A stretch of DNA of 58,411 bases from Prasinococcaceae sp. CCMP 1430 (taxonomy: Eukaryota; Prasinodermophyta; Palmophyllophyceae; Prasinococcales; Prasinococcaceae). The stretch lies in NCBI GenBank assembly GCA_013416795.1, contig RQSC01000011.1, positions 257,668 through 316,078 on the forward strand. The letters run 5' to 3'. Position numbers and translations under genes: made by a program. The notes under the pieces were generated by a model. That model was given only the letters and a program-made list of their open reading frames with translations. It did not search any database and was not told the DNA's origin. Below are positions 9,186-20,402 of the stretch, in pieces. How positions within the stretch are numbered: position 1 is the first letter of the stretch; each line of letters starts with the position of its first letter.

Positions 9186-12100
9186 TCACTGTGCAAAGGT
9201 GCAGTACTTGACCTGTCGAGTTGTGTGGAGTGGGTGTGTCGAGGGGTAGGGAGGAGAAGGGTGTCAGCGCGCGCGCGCGCACTTGCGCGGCCGACCCCAG
9301 CGCGGCGCGGGGCGACGCACCTGGGTGTAAGAGCCGTCGTTGGTACCCACCGAGTGCTGGTTGTAGTGCACCGCCCAGTCGCCGCCGCTCTGCACTGAGC
9401 AGCCCGGCAGCACCCAGCTCCAGGAGGCTGGGCCCACCAGCGAGCCGCGCGATGCGGTCACCTTGGAGCCGAACATGGCCTTGGCGGCGTCGAAGCAGTC
9501 CGCCTGGGTCACTACCATCGCTGAGGTCTTGCCCGAGGGGCAGTAGCAGCCGGCCTGTCCGGCACACGATGGAGGGGGCGCGCCAACCGTTGAGGACGTG
9601 TCGAATGCGCAGTAGCGGTACTCGTTGGCGTAGCCGCCCGGGAAGTTGGCATCAGTGCAGTCCACGCCCCACTCGTCGTTCTCGCCAATGCCGGCAGGGG
9701 CCTGGAAGCTCTTGTACACCCAACCGAATCTGTGATAGCCCGTGTAGTCCATGGTCCGCGGTCCCCGGCCCATGCGCATGCTCACCTCGCTCACCCGGCC
9801 CTTAAATGTGCAGCGCGTCTGCACCGAGGGCATGCCGTACTGGTTGATGCTCGCGCAGTGCTCCCACTTGGGGCCCTCAGTGTCGATGTACACGCTGGAG
9901 TGATCGAGGTTGCCACACTTCTGCCATGAGTCGCCCAAACAGTCCCACGAACACGAGTGGTCTGCGCTGAGCCCGTGAACGAACGCCGGGTCCTCCTCAT
10001 AGCACTCGCACCACTGGCCCTGCAGGACGCCAAAATACTGGAAATTGCCCCTGGCGCGGCAGTGGCTCAGGCAGAGCTCGGGGTGCAAGTTGCTGTAGTG
10101 GGTCACCTCGCGCCCGAGCGCGTAGTGCTGGCCGCCCTCATCATGGTGGCGGCGTATGCATCCCCGGTATTCGTAGGCCTTGGCGGCGAGCTTGTTGGCG
10201 GTGGTGGCCTTGATGCGGCAGCAAAGGAAGTTGTCGATGTTGCTGAGCATCGCACCCGAGCCCTTGCGCTCGAGGCCAGCCATGAAGGGATACTCCTTCG
10301 GGCACGTCGACCAGCCTTCGGAGTCGAACGCCTGCGAATTGTCGATCCACATGCACTCCATGGCGGCGGCCACCTTGACGCAGTGCCAGAATTCGAGGCG
10401 ATGGATTGACTCGCCCTTGTTCGTGTAGATGCCGCGCATGACGTAGCCCTGGTGGATGTCGCAGTACATCTGCGTGGCCTTGTCGAAGCAATTCTTGTGG
10501 TCGTTCTCGTTGGCCCAGCGCCCCTTTCTCGAGCAGTAGTTCCACGTGTTGTGTCCTAGCACCTTGCCCACATTCGTACACAGGTATTTGTCCAGGTAGC
10601 GAATGTTGCGGCCGTTGGTCCTGTAGAAGCCGCTGAGCACCCAGCCGTTCCACCCATGCTCGCACATCCAGTCGCCCCTCTGATCGGCAAAGTTGTACGT
10701 GTGGTCGACGACCTTGGTCTCAAGGCCGCCCAGGCGCGGCTTCATTCCGGGCCAAGTGGCGGACTTGTCTCCCGCACAGTAGAAGTAGTCCCAGCAATAG
10801 GTGTTGTGACAGGAAGTCTGGTAGATTCCTTGCAGGTACGGCATGTCGTACGGGCAGCCGTGCCAGCCGCCAGTCACGTCCGAGAAGCGCTCGATCACGG
10901 CCGCCTTGCGCGTCCAAGCGAAGTCGCGGTGAGTCACGCGCGCGCACCACACGGCCTCGATGCAGTATGTGTGCGGGCAGTTGCTGGCGGTGTTTCGCGT
11001 CAGGTTCTTGATGGCGTACCCGTCGGGGCAGTGAGTCCAGTAGTGAGTTTGGTCCAGGGTCCACCACGAATTTGAGATGTAGATCAGGTCCTGCTGCGCG
11101 CTGCCGCCCCAGGGGTTGATGGAGCTGCCAAAATTCCAGTGCGCAGCGTTCTCCTCGCCGTTGGCGTTGGTCTCGGCCATGCGCTGAAAGGAGGGCACAT
11201 CGACGCACATCACGGACGACAGCTGCGTGATGTATCCGCCTCCTCGCCAGTAGCCCGACATGACGCTACCCTGCGGACAGTTGATGCCTCCACCAACGCC
11301 CCAGTGTGGCCACATCCTCGTCTGGCCGGAGGCCATGTTGCCCCATACCTCGGTGATCGGCTGCTCGCCCCACACGCTCGCCACCGATGAGACGGTCACC
11401 TCCTTGCCGCGGCTCATCACCTTGGGGCCGTACTTCATGATGCGCGAGCTGAAGACCGACGCGCAAACGATGAGCGCTCCCACAGAGATCTCTGCGTCGA
11501 CGAAGACCGTGTACGTGTTGACGGGCTCGCAAGTGTACCGAATGCATGGCCACACGTCGATCGCGTCCTCTCCCCACTGGCGACACGTCTCCGCACACTT
11601 GGCCTTCTCGCATTCGCGCTCCATCATCATGTCGAATTGGATGGCGGCGATCAGGTCCACCTGAGGGCCGGCGTTACAGGTGCCCAACGTGACGGTGAGC
11701 TCACCCTTGATATAGGACTGCCAGCAATTGCGCCCGCCGTTGTACGGGTACGTTTTCAATACGAAGCCGTAGTAGATGCAAAACTGGAGGAAGGTGTAGC
11801 TCACGAAATCGGAGAATTTGCCACAAATCTTCTTGGAGCAGCCCACGGAGAAGGAAACGCAGCCGCTCACCTCAAGGCCGCTCCCGTTCGGGTTGTAGTC
11901 GATGCTCAGCGAGCCTTCGATCGTCACGCCGTAGACGTCCACCTCCGCGCTCACGCCGAGAGCGCAGAATTTGGGATCTGAGTACGCCAACCCGAATATG
12001 CCGAGGTTGATGCCGATGAGCGTCGTGTCGGAGCAGTAGCTGAAGGACTGGCCATATGAGATACCGATCATGAACGGAATGCCGTCGTCGTCGTCGGCCC

Positions 12101-15100
12101 TGCTGCTCGACTTCTTCTGCGCGAGCAGACTGCGCTCGCGAGCAGACGTTGCGGATGCCGCCAGCGAGCGACGAGCGTCTGAAGATTCGAGTCCATCGCC
12201 TTCGCCACTGTTGCCCAGCAACACCACCCTGCCCGCGCCTCCGGCGTAATATTCAGCCATGGAGCGGTCGAAGGCGTCCAACGCGGACACCTGCTCGGCC
12301 TCGTCACGGAGCTCGATGGCTGCCAGGCCGCGCGCGATTGTAGCCTCGGCTGCGGCGTCCAGCTTTCGCATGGCATCGTCCAGCGCCTCCTTGCCGAAGG
12401 CGTCGACGGCAAACTCGTGCGCGCCCTCGGGCATTGCAGCGCCGGCAAGATGGCGCAATGGCGGCCCGCCCTTGGGCACGAGCGGCACGAGGCCACCCGA
12501 ATGGAGGCGCCGTCGCATCGCGTCCGAGGCGCCACTCGTGCCAACCCCACCGTCGCTCTGGCCGTCGTCCGCGTCAGCACCTGCGTCGCCGCCGTCCTCG
12601 CCCTGCTCGACCTCTTCGGCATCCGGGTCGTAGCCCGCCCAGTCAATTACCATGCGATCCAGGACATCTGCACCGTAGACCCTCTTGACCCACGTGCGGA
12701 AGCCCGCCTCGCTGAGGAAGGAGCCCTTAAACTCGTTCATGAGCGCGCCGTGAGAGACGTAGATGTCGCTCGCAAACGGCGAGAGGTTGTGGATCTCGAA
12801 CACGTTGCGGTGCAGCACGGCCTCCTTGCTGACAGCGGGGTCGGTGCAGTCGTCGGGCCACTCACTGAAGAGCCCGGTTGCGCGCACCGCCACAGGGTCG
12901 TACTCGTGGTGCGCCTCGAAGAGGTCGTACACGGCGAAGAAGTCCTGATCCTGATAGCGCACCGTCGCCTTCACGGGCACGCGTGGGGAGGCCGGGTCGG
13001 CCGGATCGAGCGCCCGGTCGAACAGGCGCACATCTGCGCCCACGTCATCGAGCGTGTCGCCGCGCATGAGGAACTCGCGCGCGGCGACGCCGCCCGCTGC
13101 CTCGGCGAGGAAGACGTCGCCATTGTACACGCCGGTCACGTTGAAAGCGGTTGAGGCGTTGAGGCCCATGTCTGCGAACGTGCCGTTGCCGCACGACAAA
13201 GCACCGCCCGCAAGGCCGCGCGGCATGCGGATGCCACGGTAGTTGTCCATGACGTTGTCCTGCTCCCGGGCCTTCTCTAGGCTGTTGGGGTCGTCATCCC
13301 TGAGCAGCTCCAGCTGCCTCTCGAACGGCGTTGGGTCGTCGCCTGGTGGCACGCCCGTGGTGGCGTTCGGGTCGATGCCCTGGGCTTCGTAGGCGTACGG
13401 ATCGGCCGAGGGAATCGCAGTGAGCTCGTAGAGGTCAAAGAGGTTGATGAAGGTCGCATTTCCCATGGTATCAGTGCCGTTGCTCACGCGGCCATCTGAT
13501 CTGAGCGAGATCTCGACCTCGGAGGCGTCCAGCCCCAGCTCCAGGCCAATGGCGCGCGCGCCGTCGATGGCGGCGCCGGTGCGATTGCGCTCCACATCGG
13601 CCGCCATGCGCACGCCGGACGCCTCGAGCCGTTCCATGAAGTAGTCCTCAGGCGTGTCGTCGATCTGGAAGAAGCGCTTGCGCTCGGACACATGAGCGGA
13701 GGGATCGGTATCGTTGACGATGTAGACCACGCGCATGTGGGGCGCGCGCACGGGGTAGCGGTACTCCTCGCGGCTCAGTGGACCATCCATCCACATCTCG
13801 CCTTCAACCCAGGTGTAGGTGTGGCCAGCCTGCACCATCTTGTAGCCGTCGTACTCCGCGCCACACACGCTGAGCTTGCCTGCGTCGGGCTCGTCGCCGT
13901 TCTCGTCGGTCTCGATGCACTCGGCGTCACCTGGAGAGCGCGGCGGTGGAGGGTTTGCGGGGTCATAGCAGCGGTAGTAGAGGCGAAAGACGGTGTGGAA
14001 CTGATCTGGGAAGCCCGGCTGCTCCTCTCCGGCCTCGAGTCCCTCCCAGTTGTCGATCGCATTGAAAAATCCCACCATTTCGTACATGCCAGTGAGGCGA
14101 CGGCGGCTGAAGTCGACGGTGAACCCCGCGCGCTCGAAGATCTCCATGGAATCCGCCGACTTGAAGCTCAGTACCTCGTCCTCGATCTCTACCTGGCCCG
14201 CGGCTGTGAGCAGCACCACAGTCGAGTCGGTTCCCTTGCAGCCGCGCGGAAGGCGCGTCCACCCCTGCACCATGAGCACCAGGCGCGCCCCGGTGCCGCT
14301 GCGCACGTCCAGCTCCTTGAGTTCCTCGAAGGCGCTGTCGGGCAGGCGGCTGGTCAGGCGCGACGCGCGCAGCGGCGCGGCTGCCGTCGCTAGCACGCTG
14401 CCATCCGCCGCGGAGGTCATCACCGCCGTGTCGCCACCGCCTAAGACCAGAGTCCCGCCGTCGGCGTCGAGCAACCCGCGCTGGCGGCGCGCAGAGGCGG
14501 AGGACGGCTGGAGCTCATACTCTTGGGCGGCCGTCTTGACCGTCTGGGTGCTGTCTGCGGCGCTGACCATGGCGCCGTCCTCTGCGACCTTGCTCTCCTT
14601 GCTCAGTTCAACGACGGCGAAGGTGAGCCCCGCGATGGCCCCCAGCGTGAGGCCCATGAGCAAGAGGAGGACGCCAGCAAGCCGAACGAGCTTCTTTGCC
14701 TTGTTCTTCTCGCTCTCGTAAAGCTCCGCAGCACGCACCATCTCCAGCGAGCCGATGGTGCCGTCGCCGTCGCTGTCGAAGACGGCGAGCTTCTCCTGCA
14801 CGGCGCGCGGGAATATGTCGATAGGCACTTTGTCATCTGACTTCATCTGCTCGTAGAGAGTAATGGCCTGCCAGAGCTCCTCGGACTCGACGACGCCGTC
14901 GCCGCTCTTGTCGAGATGCGCGAGGTCCGTTCGAATCTTCTCCGGCAGGTGTGAAAGCACCAGGTGGTCCTGCCTGCCTTTTCGCATGTCCTCGAACATC
15001 GCCGCCGCCTCCTCGAGCTCGCTCGCTTCCACCACGCCATCGGCGTCCAGGTCGAAGCGCGACAGCAGCTTGCGCTGGTCCGCCCTCAGGGAGTCCAAGC

Positions 15101-15128
15101 GGATGCCCTCCTTCCGACCCTTACCCAT
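9186..15128 (-). CDS. Giant membrane protein: EF-hands, TM, Cys/Trp repeats, WSC domain
   Basis: Two exons: 15128-9321 and a tiny last exon 9212-9186 (VKYCTFAQ), joined over a 108-nt GTGCGT...CAG intron; 1,944 aa. Residues 26-37, 73-84 and 118-129 are canonical EF-hand loops (DLDADGVVEASE, DKSGDGVVESEE, DSDGDGTIGSLE), followed by one membrane span at about 147-173, so the Ca2+-binding part is probably cytosolic. The large ectodomain has a Cys-rich region (about 1020-1165), then about six Cys/Trp modules (roughly 1270-1640) with patterns such as CPDGYAIKNL, CEHGWNGWVLSGFY and CDIHQGYVMRGIY, reminiscent of dermatopontin-type repeats, and a WSC carbohydrate-binding-like domain at about 1650-1745 (CLSHCRARGNFQYFGV...CECYEE...CG). 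A cell-surface adhesion, wall or scale sensor linked to Ca2+ is an inference. Confidence 0.85.
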
Positions 15129-16225
15129 GGCGAACTACTTCGGTCGTCGCCGGGGTGCGCGCGCTCCGTGTACCGGGGGTGGCACATGCGGTGGCAATCG
15201 CGGGAAGGAGGCGATAAGCAAGGGGAGGAATTGTGGTGGGGGGGGGGTGGGGGGGTGGGGGAGGGAGGGAGCAGAGCATTGTCTGCCACCGTCAGCACAT
15301 TGGTGCTGCGCGGCGTGCGCCCATGCGCGTTCGCGCTGGATCGAGACGCGAGGCGATGCGAGCTTTGCCCTTGAGCGCTCGCTCCCTCGGCGCGTTCATC
15401 TCACCGTGTGCTGCGGCGGCGACACGCGCTGGCGGCGGGCACAGCCCGCTGCCGGAACGGTCCCGCGGGGGATTCCCCGGGGCCGCGCACGGGCGCTGCG
15501 CACGCGCTGTGGCGCACAGCCGGCCCGCCGCCCATCGCCCCCTCCCCCCTGCTCGCCGCGCGCCATTACGGTTGCGATGGCCCCGGGTGGTTGGGACGAC
15601 CCGCTGTTTCTGTGGGGAACCGATGTGTAGACCCCATCGGACCGTCGTTTCGGCATGCGCACTGTGCTCAAAATGATCATTTCGTCGTGAGGGCGCGGTT
15701 TCTTTTCCGCTCGTTCCCCCGTTCGCGTTCCCCGGCCGGGGCGCGGCGCGGCGCAGCACGGTGCGCCGCGGCGCCGTGGCCACTCGCCTCGCTCCCACCC
15801 GCCGCGCGTGTGTGTCCGCCAGCGAAGCGCGCGCCCGCGCGCTGTCGCTCGCTCGCGCGCGCATCGACAGAGCGCGTCGACCGAGCGCGTCGACCGAGCC
15901 TCCGCCCCGGAACGAAGGGCGAGGCGGGTAGGTACTGTACCATCAGGCACCATCGAATGGTACTGTACGATGGTACGTACGGGTTCAATGAAAAGTGGTT
16001 TTAGGGTAAGGTTGTTGTAGGGTATGACATCTTCTGAGGCCATTTGTGCACCCTCCGCCGCGTCGCCCCAAAGAGGGAGGCTCTTCGAAGTCCCCCCCAA
16101 AAAATTCGCAAGCTCGCCGCGCGGCGCCGCGGCGGCGGCGGGGTGCCTCGCGGGCCCTCGCCTGCGTCGCCCGCGCCCGCGCCCTCGTTCCAAACCGCGC
16201 CGACGGGCAAGCCCTCCTCAGCGCT
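15129..16225. other. Long intergenic region upstream of the giant EF-hand/WSC gene
   Basis: No gene is recognised. A G-rich tract (15235-15270 on +) lies about 110 bp before the minus-strand ATG at 15128. An imperfect inverted repeat of GTACCAT/ATGGTAC units occupies 15937-15976, and telomere-like TTTTAGGGT lies at 15999-16007 with GTAGGGT at 16018-16024, in a locally AT-rich stretch. Open frames here lack domain signal. Confidence 0.45.
15937..15976. repeat. Clustered GTACCAT / ATGGTAC inverted repeat
   Basis: GTACCAT (15937-15943) is followed by inverted ATGGTAC at 15957-15963 and again at 15970-15976, with ACTGTAC between. The same half-site pair recurs at 16946, 18486, 18804 and 49589, always in upstream or spacer DNA. 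Confidence 0.6.
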
Positions 16226-16951
16226 CTACGGGCCCTCCCCCGCGCCCTCTGAGTCCCACGCCGGCCGCGAGCTCACCACGGGCGGCCGCGGCACCACCAC
16301 GTCTCGTCTCCCCAAAAAACCGTCGTACCCCCCGCGCTCCCGCCAGCCATTTTTGCGGTACACCCAGTGCGGCTTCGCGGGCATACGCGGCGGTGTGAGA
16401 CCCTCCGCCACCCAGTAGTCCCACGCACGCTGTGAGCTGACGTGCGCGTCGCCTGCCAGCGGCATCGTGCCGCTAGCGGTCGCGCGGCACGCCCACGCGC
16501 GCGCCTCCTCATACGCGAGGGGTGTGCCCAGCCAATCGTCCCAGCCTTGCCACGACGCCGAGTAGTACTCGTCGGGGCACGAAGGGATGTACGGATTCTT
16601 CTTGCCGTCGCGCAGCCAGTCCTCCCAGTCGTCGCGCGAGCGGAACGCCAGGTTGCGGTGCACCCACTCGCGCGCCACCTCGAACGGCAGTGCTCGCGCG
16701 AGCACGCAAGGCCGCCTCCGCGCGCGCGGCCGCGCGACCCCCGCCGCGCGCGGAGGCGGCGAACGCGAGCGGCTGCGCGCTGCTCGCGGCGCGCAAAGCG
16801 TGGGGCATGCGCGCCTGCGCGCGCCAGCGCGCGCGTGTGTGCCCCTCCCCTCCCGCGCCACAGAGGGAGAGCGTGCGTTGCGCACCGGTGCGCGCGCGCG
16901 CATGCGTGCGCGTGCCAGCCACGCGCGAGCGTGTGCTGTCTTGCGTACCAT
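16226..16951 (-). CDS. W-rich repeat protein (DWLG-type algal repeats), start uncertain
   Basis: The C-terminal 150 residues carry two to three degenerate modules of about 60 aa: FEVAREWVHRN, then DDWEDWL, IPSCPDEYY, WQGWDDWLG; next YEEARAWACRA, RAWDYWVAEG, MPAKPHWVYRKNGW, GYDGFLG. Such 'EEAR...W..W...KP..IP..P...Y...GW..W..WLG' repeats are, from memory, frequent in microalgal proteins and are sometimes labelled integrase-like; the biochemical role is unknown. The first ~85 residues of the open frame are Arg/Ala-rich and its ATG lies inside a TACCAT/ATGGTA palindrome, so the true start or an upstream exon is probably different. Confidence 0.5.
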   Translation of the reverse strand: MVRKTAHARAWLARARMRARAPVRNARSPSVAREGRGTHARAGARRRACPTLCAPRAARSRSRSPPPRAAGVARPRARRRPCVLARALPFEVAREWVHRNLAFRSRDDWEDWLRDGKKNPYIPSCPDEYYSASWQGWDDWLGTPLAYEEARAWACRATASGTMPLAGDAHVSSQRAWDYWVAEGLTPPRMPAKPHWVYRKNGWRERGGYDGFLGRRDVVVPRPPVVSSRPAWDSEGAGEGP

Positions 16952-16960
16952 GAGATGGTA
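16946..16960. repeat. TACCAT-GAG-ATGGTA inverted repeat
   Basis: Perfect 6-bp arms with a 3-bp spacer, immediately upstream of (and overlapping the nominal ATG of) the W-rich repeat gene on the minus strand. Confidence 0.6.
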
Positions 16961-17233
16961 TGCGCATGTGGCATATGCATGCGCATTCGCGCATGCGCGC
17001 TATACAACTGGTATCCTGACTCAGCGTCACAAAGTTCCCGGTTTGGTTGCCGGTCGTCGATTCATTCTTTTGCCGCAATTGGCGCCGCGCCTCGAATGCG
17101 CGCAGGTGGGTCTAAATACGCAGTGCCGAGGCGGCTCGGGCGCGCGCTCAGCTCCCTGGAGCCCGTATTTGACGTTCCTCGGTACGTGTGCGTGTGCAGG
17201 ATGCTGTGCACATCTCTCGGGCGCGCAGTCTAA

Positions 17234-18226
17234 CTACGGAGCCGCCGCCACGCACGGGTTGGGCCCGAACGCCTCAAAGCGCATGTCGAGTTTGATCTGG
17301 GCATCCTGGACGATGCTGTCAACCACCCCGATTGCGATGGCGGGCATGTCGATCGCGACGCTGTCGAAGATGGCCTCCAGCGGGATGGAGATCTCCTCGT
17401 CGCTGATGTATCGCAGCTGTCGCTTGCCCGCGCCGCCGATGAAGGGCATCGCCAAGAGCTCGGGCTTGCCCTCCTCGTGAGAGCCACCCATGGCGATCGG
17501 AAGAGGCGTGGTGCTGTCGAAGACCAACCCGAGTGTGGTGTTGTCGTTGCTCACGTTGATGGCACCACCCTTGGCCCACAAGCGGAGCTGTTGCTCCACC
17601 GGGTTGAGCCCAGCCAGCGTTGCCGCGGAGGGACCCTCGAAGCCTCCACCGTGCGGGGGCAGCGGCTTGCCTAGCGGCGCGAACGCCTCCTCCTGGGCGC
17701 GCACGCCAAACACGGCGTCGGCGACCGCCAGCCGCGCGGCGCGCACTGGCCGGTCCAGAAAGGCGTCGGTGAAGATCTCTGCGCGCCAGCCACTCGGCGC
17801 GCCAGTGTCCTCGAACAACATGCGCAGGTCCGAGTCGAGGTGGTACGCTCCGTCGAAGCCGCCCATGGTGTCGGTGCAGCGCAAAACGAGGTGGATGCGT
17901 CCCTGTTTGGCGAAGTCGAAGGGTTCGACGCCCTCGAGCGTCACTTCGTCGCTGCCGACGAGCTCCACGCGCGAGCAGCCGACTGGCGCCACGAAGCCGC
18001 TCCTGCTTGCGTCGGTTGCGTTGGGGCCGCAGGCGGAATCGGTTTTCAAGTCGAGCGTGGCGAGGGCCGCATACTTGCCTTCTGCGGCGGCGAGCGCGGC
18101 GAGCGCCGCGGGCACCGAGGGGGGTGGCTGCAAGACCAGTGGCGCATCTCCGTCCGCCTTCGTGCCGGGCGGCAGCAGCGCCGCCATTGCAGCAGACGCC
18201 GCCAGCGCCAATAATCTGAGTCTCAT
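17234..18226 (-). CDS. Secreted hypothetical protein, 330 aa
   Basis: Unrecognised. The ATG at 18226 gives MRLRLLALAASAAMAALLPP, a clear signal peptide, followed by a 300-residue soluble region with paired cysteines (ACGPNATDAS...VGCSRVEL, VLRCTDTMGG, ending NPCVAAAP) and potential N-glycosylation sites (NAT, NVS). It contains beta-rich stretches (IHLVLRC, ISIPLEAIFDSVAIDMPAIA). The open frame extends upstream of this Met, but only the signal-peptide start is sensible. The gene follows the other minus-strand genes of this block; its upstream spacer holds palindromes at 18486, 18650 and 18804. Confidence 0.75.
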   Translation of the reverse strand: MRLRLLALAASAAMAALLPPGTKADGDAPLVLQPPPSVPAALAALAAAEGKYAALATLDLKTDSACGPNATDASRSGFVAPVGCSRVELVGSDEVTLEGVEPFDFAKQGRIHLVLRCTDTMGGFDGAYHLDSDLRMLFEDTGAPSGWRAEIFTDAFLDRPVRAARLAVADAVFGVRAQEEAFAPLGKPLPPHGGGFEGPSAATLAGLNPVEQQLRLWAKGGAINVSNDNTTLGLVFDSTTPLPIAMGGSHEEGKPELLAMPFIGGAGKRQLRYISDEEISIPLEAIFDSVAIDMPAIAIGVVDSIVQDAQIKLDMRFEAFGPNPCVAAAP

Positions 18227-18485
18227 GGTGGCCGCCGGCGGCTGGTTAGGCCGCTGTCTGCGATAGCGGCACAGGCGAAGCGTGAGGGCGCGGCGGACGG
18301 GCCGCTCTGGGCTTCGACGGGATGGGCGTATGCTCGCGCCGCGTGCGGACTGCGCGCCGTGTGGCGCGCGCGGCGGCACGCCGCCCGCATCCGTGGCGCC
18401 GCCCGCAATTTCTCGCGCCGATCTGCTCGTTCCCGCCCAAACTTGACGCGCACAATTCCCCAAAACTGGCAACAGCTACTGTACC

Positions 18486-18498
18486 TACCATGATGGTA
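18486..18498. repeat. TACCAT-G-ATGGTA inverted repeat
   Basis: Perfect 6-bp arms around one central G, about 260 bp upstream of the secreted-protein ATG (minus strand). Confidence 0.6.
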
Positions 18499-18649
18499 CT
18501 CGAGCTGATAATCAACTAAGGTGACGGATCACTGCGCGACACTGCGGCAGCGTTCAGCAACCGACACTTGACACGTTCGGGCGCATGGAATTGCGCGGAC
18601 GAACAGATCGGCACGACAAAATGACGATCACTGCGTGACGCTTTTGGGG

Positions 18650-18665
18650 GTCCCAGATCTGGGAC
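18650..18665. repeat. 16-bp perfect palindrome around AGATCT
   Basis: GTCCCAGATCTGGGAC reads identically on both strands. It sits in the lower-GC spacer and is unrelated in sequence to the TACCAT/ATGGTA repeats. Confidence 0.6.
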
Positions 18666-18803
18666 ACCACAGATATGCGCTGCCACGCGTCAGGGTTAGC
18701 ACCACGTGGCGCCCGTTGGCCAGCCCGCGACCCGAAAGGACAGCGCGCGAACGTGTTCGTCTCGGCGAAGGTCACGCACTGAGAAGGCTCTGTGTGGTGC
18801 CTG

Positions 18804-18818
18804 GTACCATGATGGTAC
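18804..18818. repeat. GTACCAT-G-ATGGTAC inverted repeat
   Basis: Perfect 7-bp arms around one G, the longest simple example of this motif in the window. Confidence 0.65.
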
Positions 18819-18994
18819 ATCAAAAGGCAAATCAGTAGTGGGGCGACGGGAGCGAACTCATAACAAATACTTCAAGCACGAGTAGAGTCACTCTCGCTGG
18901 CTCCGCACCGCATCCTCCGGAGTGCCGCGCGCAGCTGGCGTCACGCACGGCCGCCGCCGTGAGATGGTGTCACGATGAGGCCATAAGACGACGG

Positions 18995-20356
18995 TTACTC
19001 CGTTCGCAACGCCGCTGGCGCAGCGATGGGCAGTGGACCGAACGCCGCCCCCCTCGTCCTGCCCCTGCCTACCAGCAACGCCTCGTCTCCTGCGCCATAA
19101 TAGTCCGCCGGCAGTCCCACCGCATCGACCAGCTCGCCCGAGCGCGAGAGACTCAACGAGCGCCCCACGGTCGGGACTAGCACAGGCGGCACGTCGTGGC
19201 GCGGGGCCTCGCTAGCCGCCTGGACGTCGGAGACGAGCACCCGACCGCCAAGGCGCAAGAAATCGAGCCGCAGTGCACAGCGTAGCCACCAGCTGAGCGC
19301 GCCGAGCCCAGCTCGCGTGCGGTGCTCCTCGTAAGCTTCGTCTCGCCCGGCGCCCGTGACGCGCAAGGTCGCGGTGCCATCGGCATCCGCGACCGCCCTC
19401 TCGAAGAATCCCCAGACCGCAACCGTCTCCCCAGCGAGGAGTACCTCCTCTACAAACCACGACGTACCTGCGCGTTGCCAGACGTCGATCGCCCGCTCGC
19501 TGTGCTCTTCCTCCCAATGGTCGGCGCGCAGGAGGAACTCCCGGAAGCACAGGGGCCACCGGCCCGTGTCGCTGTGATCAGGCGAGGCAGCACCTGCCTC
19601 GCTGTCGATGCGGTAGGCGTCCTCGCCGCGCTCGAGCAGCTGGCCGAGCGCAAGCGACACCGGCGCGCCTGAGCCGTCGTCCACCACGCCGTCAACGCCC
19701 GCCTCCTCACTCGCGAGGCAGTCGGTCACAGTGCGCTTGCCGCTGCGCCGCGAGCGAAAGCACGAGGCGCGGTACCACACGCACTTCCGCCCCGTGAGGG
19801 CCGACAGCAGGTGCGCTGCGGCCGGCTCCAATTTTCCGACGACGCGCCCCATCACTGCCTCAGCGGGGCTCGCTCGCACGACCTCGGCGAGCGCAGCAGC
19901 CTTGCTGGCGCGCGTGCCGCGCATCAGCCGCCGCTGCGCTGCGTCTGGCCGGCAGAAACACCACATCACGCAGGCGCAGATCGTCAACAAGGGCACCGTC
20001 CCGAACACTCCGAAAAAGATCAAGCCCAACGTGACGTCCGACATTGTCGTGACCGGCGGCGCGGGCGGCCCGGGCGGCGAGGGGGGCGGTACAGGCGGCG
20101 AAGGCGGCGCGGGCGGCGGAAGTGGCGGAAGCATCGATGGTGGCCGCGCTTGCTCGTTCTCAACGCCACCGCCGCCTATGTCTCGCGCCCCACCGACAGC
20201 CGCGCCAACACATATGATGGCGACGAGCGCGCCAAAGATGAGGAGCGCTCGCCACCGTCGCAGGCAGGCCCGCCACCCCGTGGCCCTGCGCCGACCTTCA
20301 AAGTATGGCGACGGAGAGGTCACGGTGGCTCCGATGCTGTCGTTGCTCTCGAAGCC

Positions 20357-20402
<46 letters not shown>

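Larger units (their letters stand above)
18227..18994. other. Lower-GC intergenic spacer with three palindromes
   Basis: No gene is recognised; an 89-codon minus-strand frame at 18554-18823 has no family signal. Base composition falls visibly relative to neighbours between about 18470 and 18880. It holds inverted repeats at 18486-18498 and 18804-18818 and a 16-bp perfect palindrome at 18650-18665. Confidence 0.45.

Noticed and set aside
16226-18818. DNA transposon defined by the palindromes as terminal repeats
   Set aside because: Arms are only 6-7 bp with no visible target-site duplication or transposase; kept only as a hypothesis in the findings.
20356-20400. CTG repeat as a non-coding microsatellite
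   Set aside because: It lies in frame within the GIDE-domain gene and encodes a poly-Ser tract.
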